Assembly (NCBI GenBank): GCA_905397405.1
Contig: CAJPVJ010000475.1
Coordinates: 1-24,473, forward strand
Direction: 5' to 3'
Source: Oppiella nova
Lineage: Eukaryota > Arthropoda > Arachnida > Sarcoptiformes > Oppiidae
DNA length: 24,473 nucleotides
A program made the position numbers and the translations under genes. Of this stretch, positions 23,709 through 24,473 are shown in pieces; within the stretch, counting starts at the first letter, position 1, and the number at the start of each line of letters is the position of its first letter. The notes beneath the pieces are model-generated. The model did not search any database. It saw nothing but the letters and a program-made list of their open reading frames with translations, and had not been told where the DNA came from.

Positions 23709-23816
23709 TTACTTATAAATCCAAACCTCAGATGGAGTACTCCCTATGAGATAAATCAGCAATGTAAGAACAACAAATATAAAGAAGAAAAGTGCAACGT
23801 TTATTGAGTCATACAT
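23709..23816 (-). CDS. 35-residue single-span membrane peptide
   Basis: The frame MYDSINVALFFFIFVVLTLL then IYLIGSTPSEVWIYK encodes one hydrophobic span (about residues 7-24) with a short polar start and a C-terminal tail. Unlike the other tiny frames it has all the parts of a gene: AAGGGTG eight bases before the ATG and a strong terminator 15 bases after the stop. It would be an inner-membrane microprotein; no known family is recognised. Small membrane peptides commonly modulate a membrane partner or are type I toxins; nothing here decides. Confidence 0.6.
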   Translation of the reverse strand: MYDSINVALFFFIFVVLTLLIYLIGSTPSEVWIYK

Positions 23817-24089
23817 AGTATTGTCACCCTTATTTTATTTTTTGTTCTTTTATTATACAGTAAAATTTAAAATCCTCAAATAGATCTGAATATTTCGTTT
23901 CCTGTTAAAAATACCCACGATAGTAAAAGTGGATAAAATACTTGCAAAATAATTGAATAAGAAACTTATACCCAAAAACAAATTTTCATGTACTTTCTTA
24001 TTTTCACTAGTATTTCAAAAATTATGGCCCAATAACCATAAAAAATTAAGCTAAAAATTTATGTGAAATAGATCCATTTTTTGGTAATT
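23817..24089. other. Gene-free stretch with an eroded hairpin copy
   Basis: No supported gene. At 23,907-23,935 the sequence AAAATACCCACGATAG then GTGG resembles the hairpin at 22,360 with its right arm decayed. Promoters for the minus-strand peptide at 23,816 should lie at the left end. Confidence 0.4.
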
Positions 24090-24389
24090 TTAAAATAAAC
24101 TCTCTTCAACAAATAAATCAGTTATAAGATCCGGATGAGCAGTTTTATACAAAATCAACTTTCTTTTTTCCATTTCTAAAAATAATTTTGGCTCTTTCGA
24201 CCATGTTGTTTGTCCTGAATTAAGACCTGAATGATTCAAAGCCCAATCTGAAACATTTCCATATATAAACGTATTATCAGCAAAAACCCATTTTGCCTTA
24301 GCATCTCCACTTCTGGTAAAAACTTTATATGTTGGTAATGACCCAAATGTACTAATTTGTGTGTAACGGTATTTATAGATTTCAGACAT
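24090..24389 (-). CDS. Hypothetical protein, 99 residues
   Basis: The frame MSEIYKYRYTQISTFGSLPT, then AKWVFADNTFIYGNVSDWAL and EPKLFLEMEKRKLILYKTAH is rich in Tyr, Trp and Phe and looks like a compact soluble protein. I start at the ATG at 24,389; three codons upstream begin with TTG and have no better ribosome binding site. No domain is recognised. It is the last gene before the window end and has AT-rich DNA on both sides. The composition differs from random AT-rich frames, so I take it as real. Confidence 0.55.
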   Translation of the reverse strand: MSEIYKYRYTQISTFGSLPTYKVFTRSGDAKAKWVFADNTFIYGNVSDWALNHSGLNSGQTTWSKEPKLFLEMEKRKLILYKTAHPDLITDLFVEESLF

Positions 24390-24473
24390 ACAATACAATA
24401 CTTAAAAGATAGATAATTGTATCATCTTGTGTGCCCACTCTACTTAGCAGTTACAATCTAAATCATCAAAATT

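Noticed and set aside
19740-24473. CRISPR array or tandem repeats in the AT-rich region
   Set aside because: The only repeats are two long degenerate copies and scattered hairpins; there is no regular repeat-spacer pattern.

Overview
The window looks like an Acinetobacter chromosome. Supporting signs are the AT-rich composition, a fused MoaC/MoaB protein inside a moaA-moaCB-moeA-mobA-moaD-moaE run, an F17/type 1-like chaperone-usher fimbrial operon, a DUF1090 protein and IS903-group insertion-sequence debris. The genus is inferred from gene content; no rRNA or marker gene is present.

Region 1 (1-5,051, minus strand) is the molybdenum cofactor operon. MoaA and the MoaC half make cPMP, MoaD/MoaE add the dithiolene sulfurs, the MoaB half and MoeA adenylylate and insert molybdate, and MobA adds the nucleotide for bis-MGD. 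The operon appears to continue into an FdhF/YdeP-like molybdoenzyme. Only its first codons (173 downward) keep the expected strand, and bases 1 to about 128 read as an internal part of such an enzyme on the opposite strand. This points to an inversion or an assembly fold-back at the window edge.

Region 2 (about 5,080-5,985) is a decayed IS481-like transposase. Region 3 (6,067-13,154, minus strand) holds an AraC-type regulator and the fimbrial operon: major pilin, chaperone, usher, tip adhesin, second chaperone. The last genes are translationally overlapped. Region 4 (13,155-14,200) has a divergent exported DUF1090 protein and a doubtful small gene, which meet at a strong convergent hairpin.

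Region 5 (14,200-24,473) is an accessory zone. It begins with a decayed IS1595/ISXO2-like transposase and a broken P4-type integrase. After these come very AT-rich DNA, a cold-shock protein and a string of small orphan genes (60-100 codons, several with good ribosome binding sites). There are tiny membrane peptides, a Q/N-rich protein, and a second Q/N-rich gene whose start was removed by a truncated IS903-group element. A pair of roughly 150-bp degenerate repeats with hairpins and several gene remnants follow. None of the small genes could be named. The nearest thing to an undescribed system is this cluster around csp: the csp gene and the Q/N-rich gene share nearly the same translation-start sequence.
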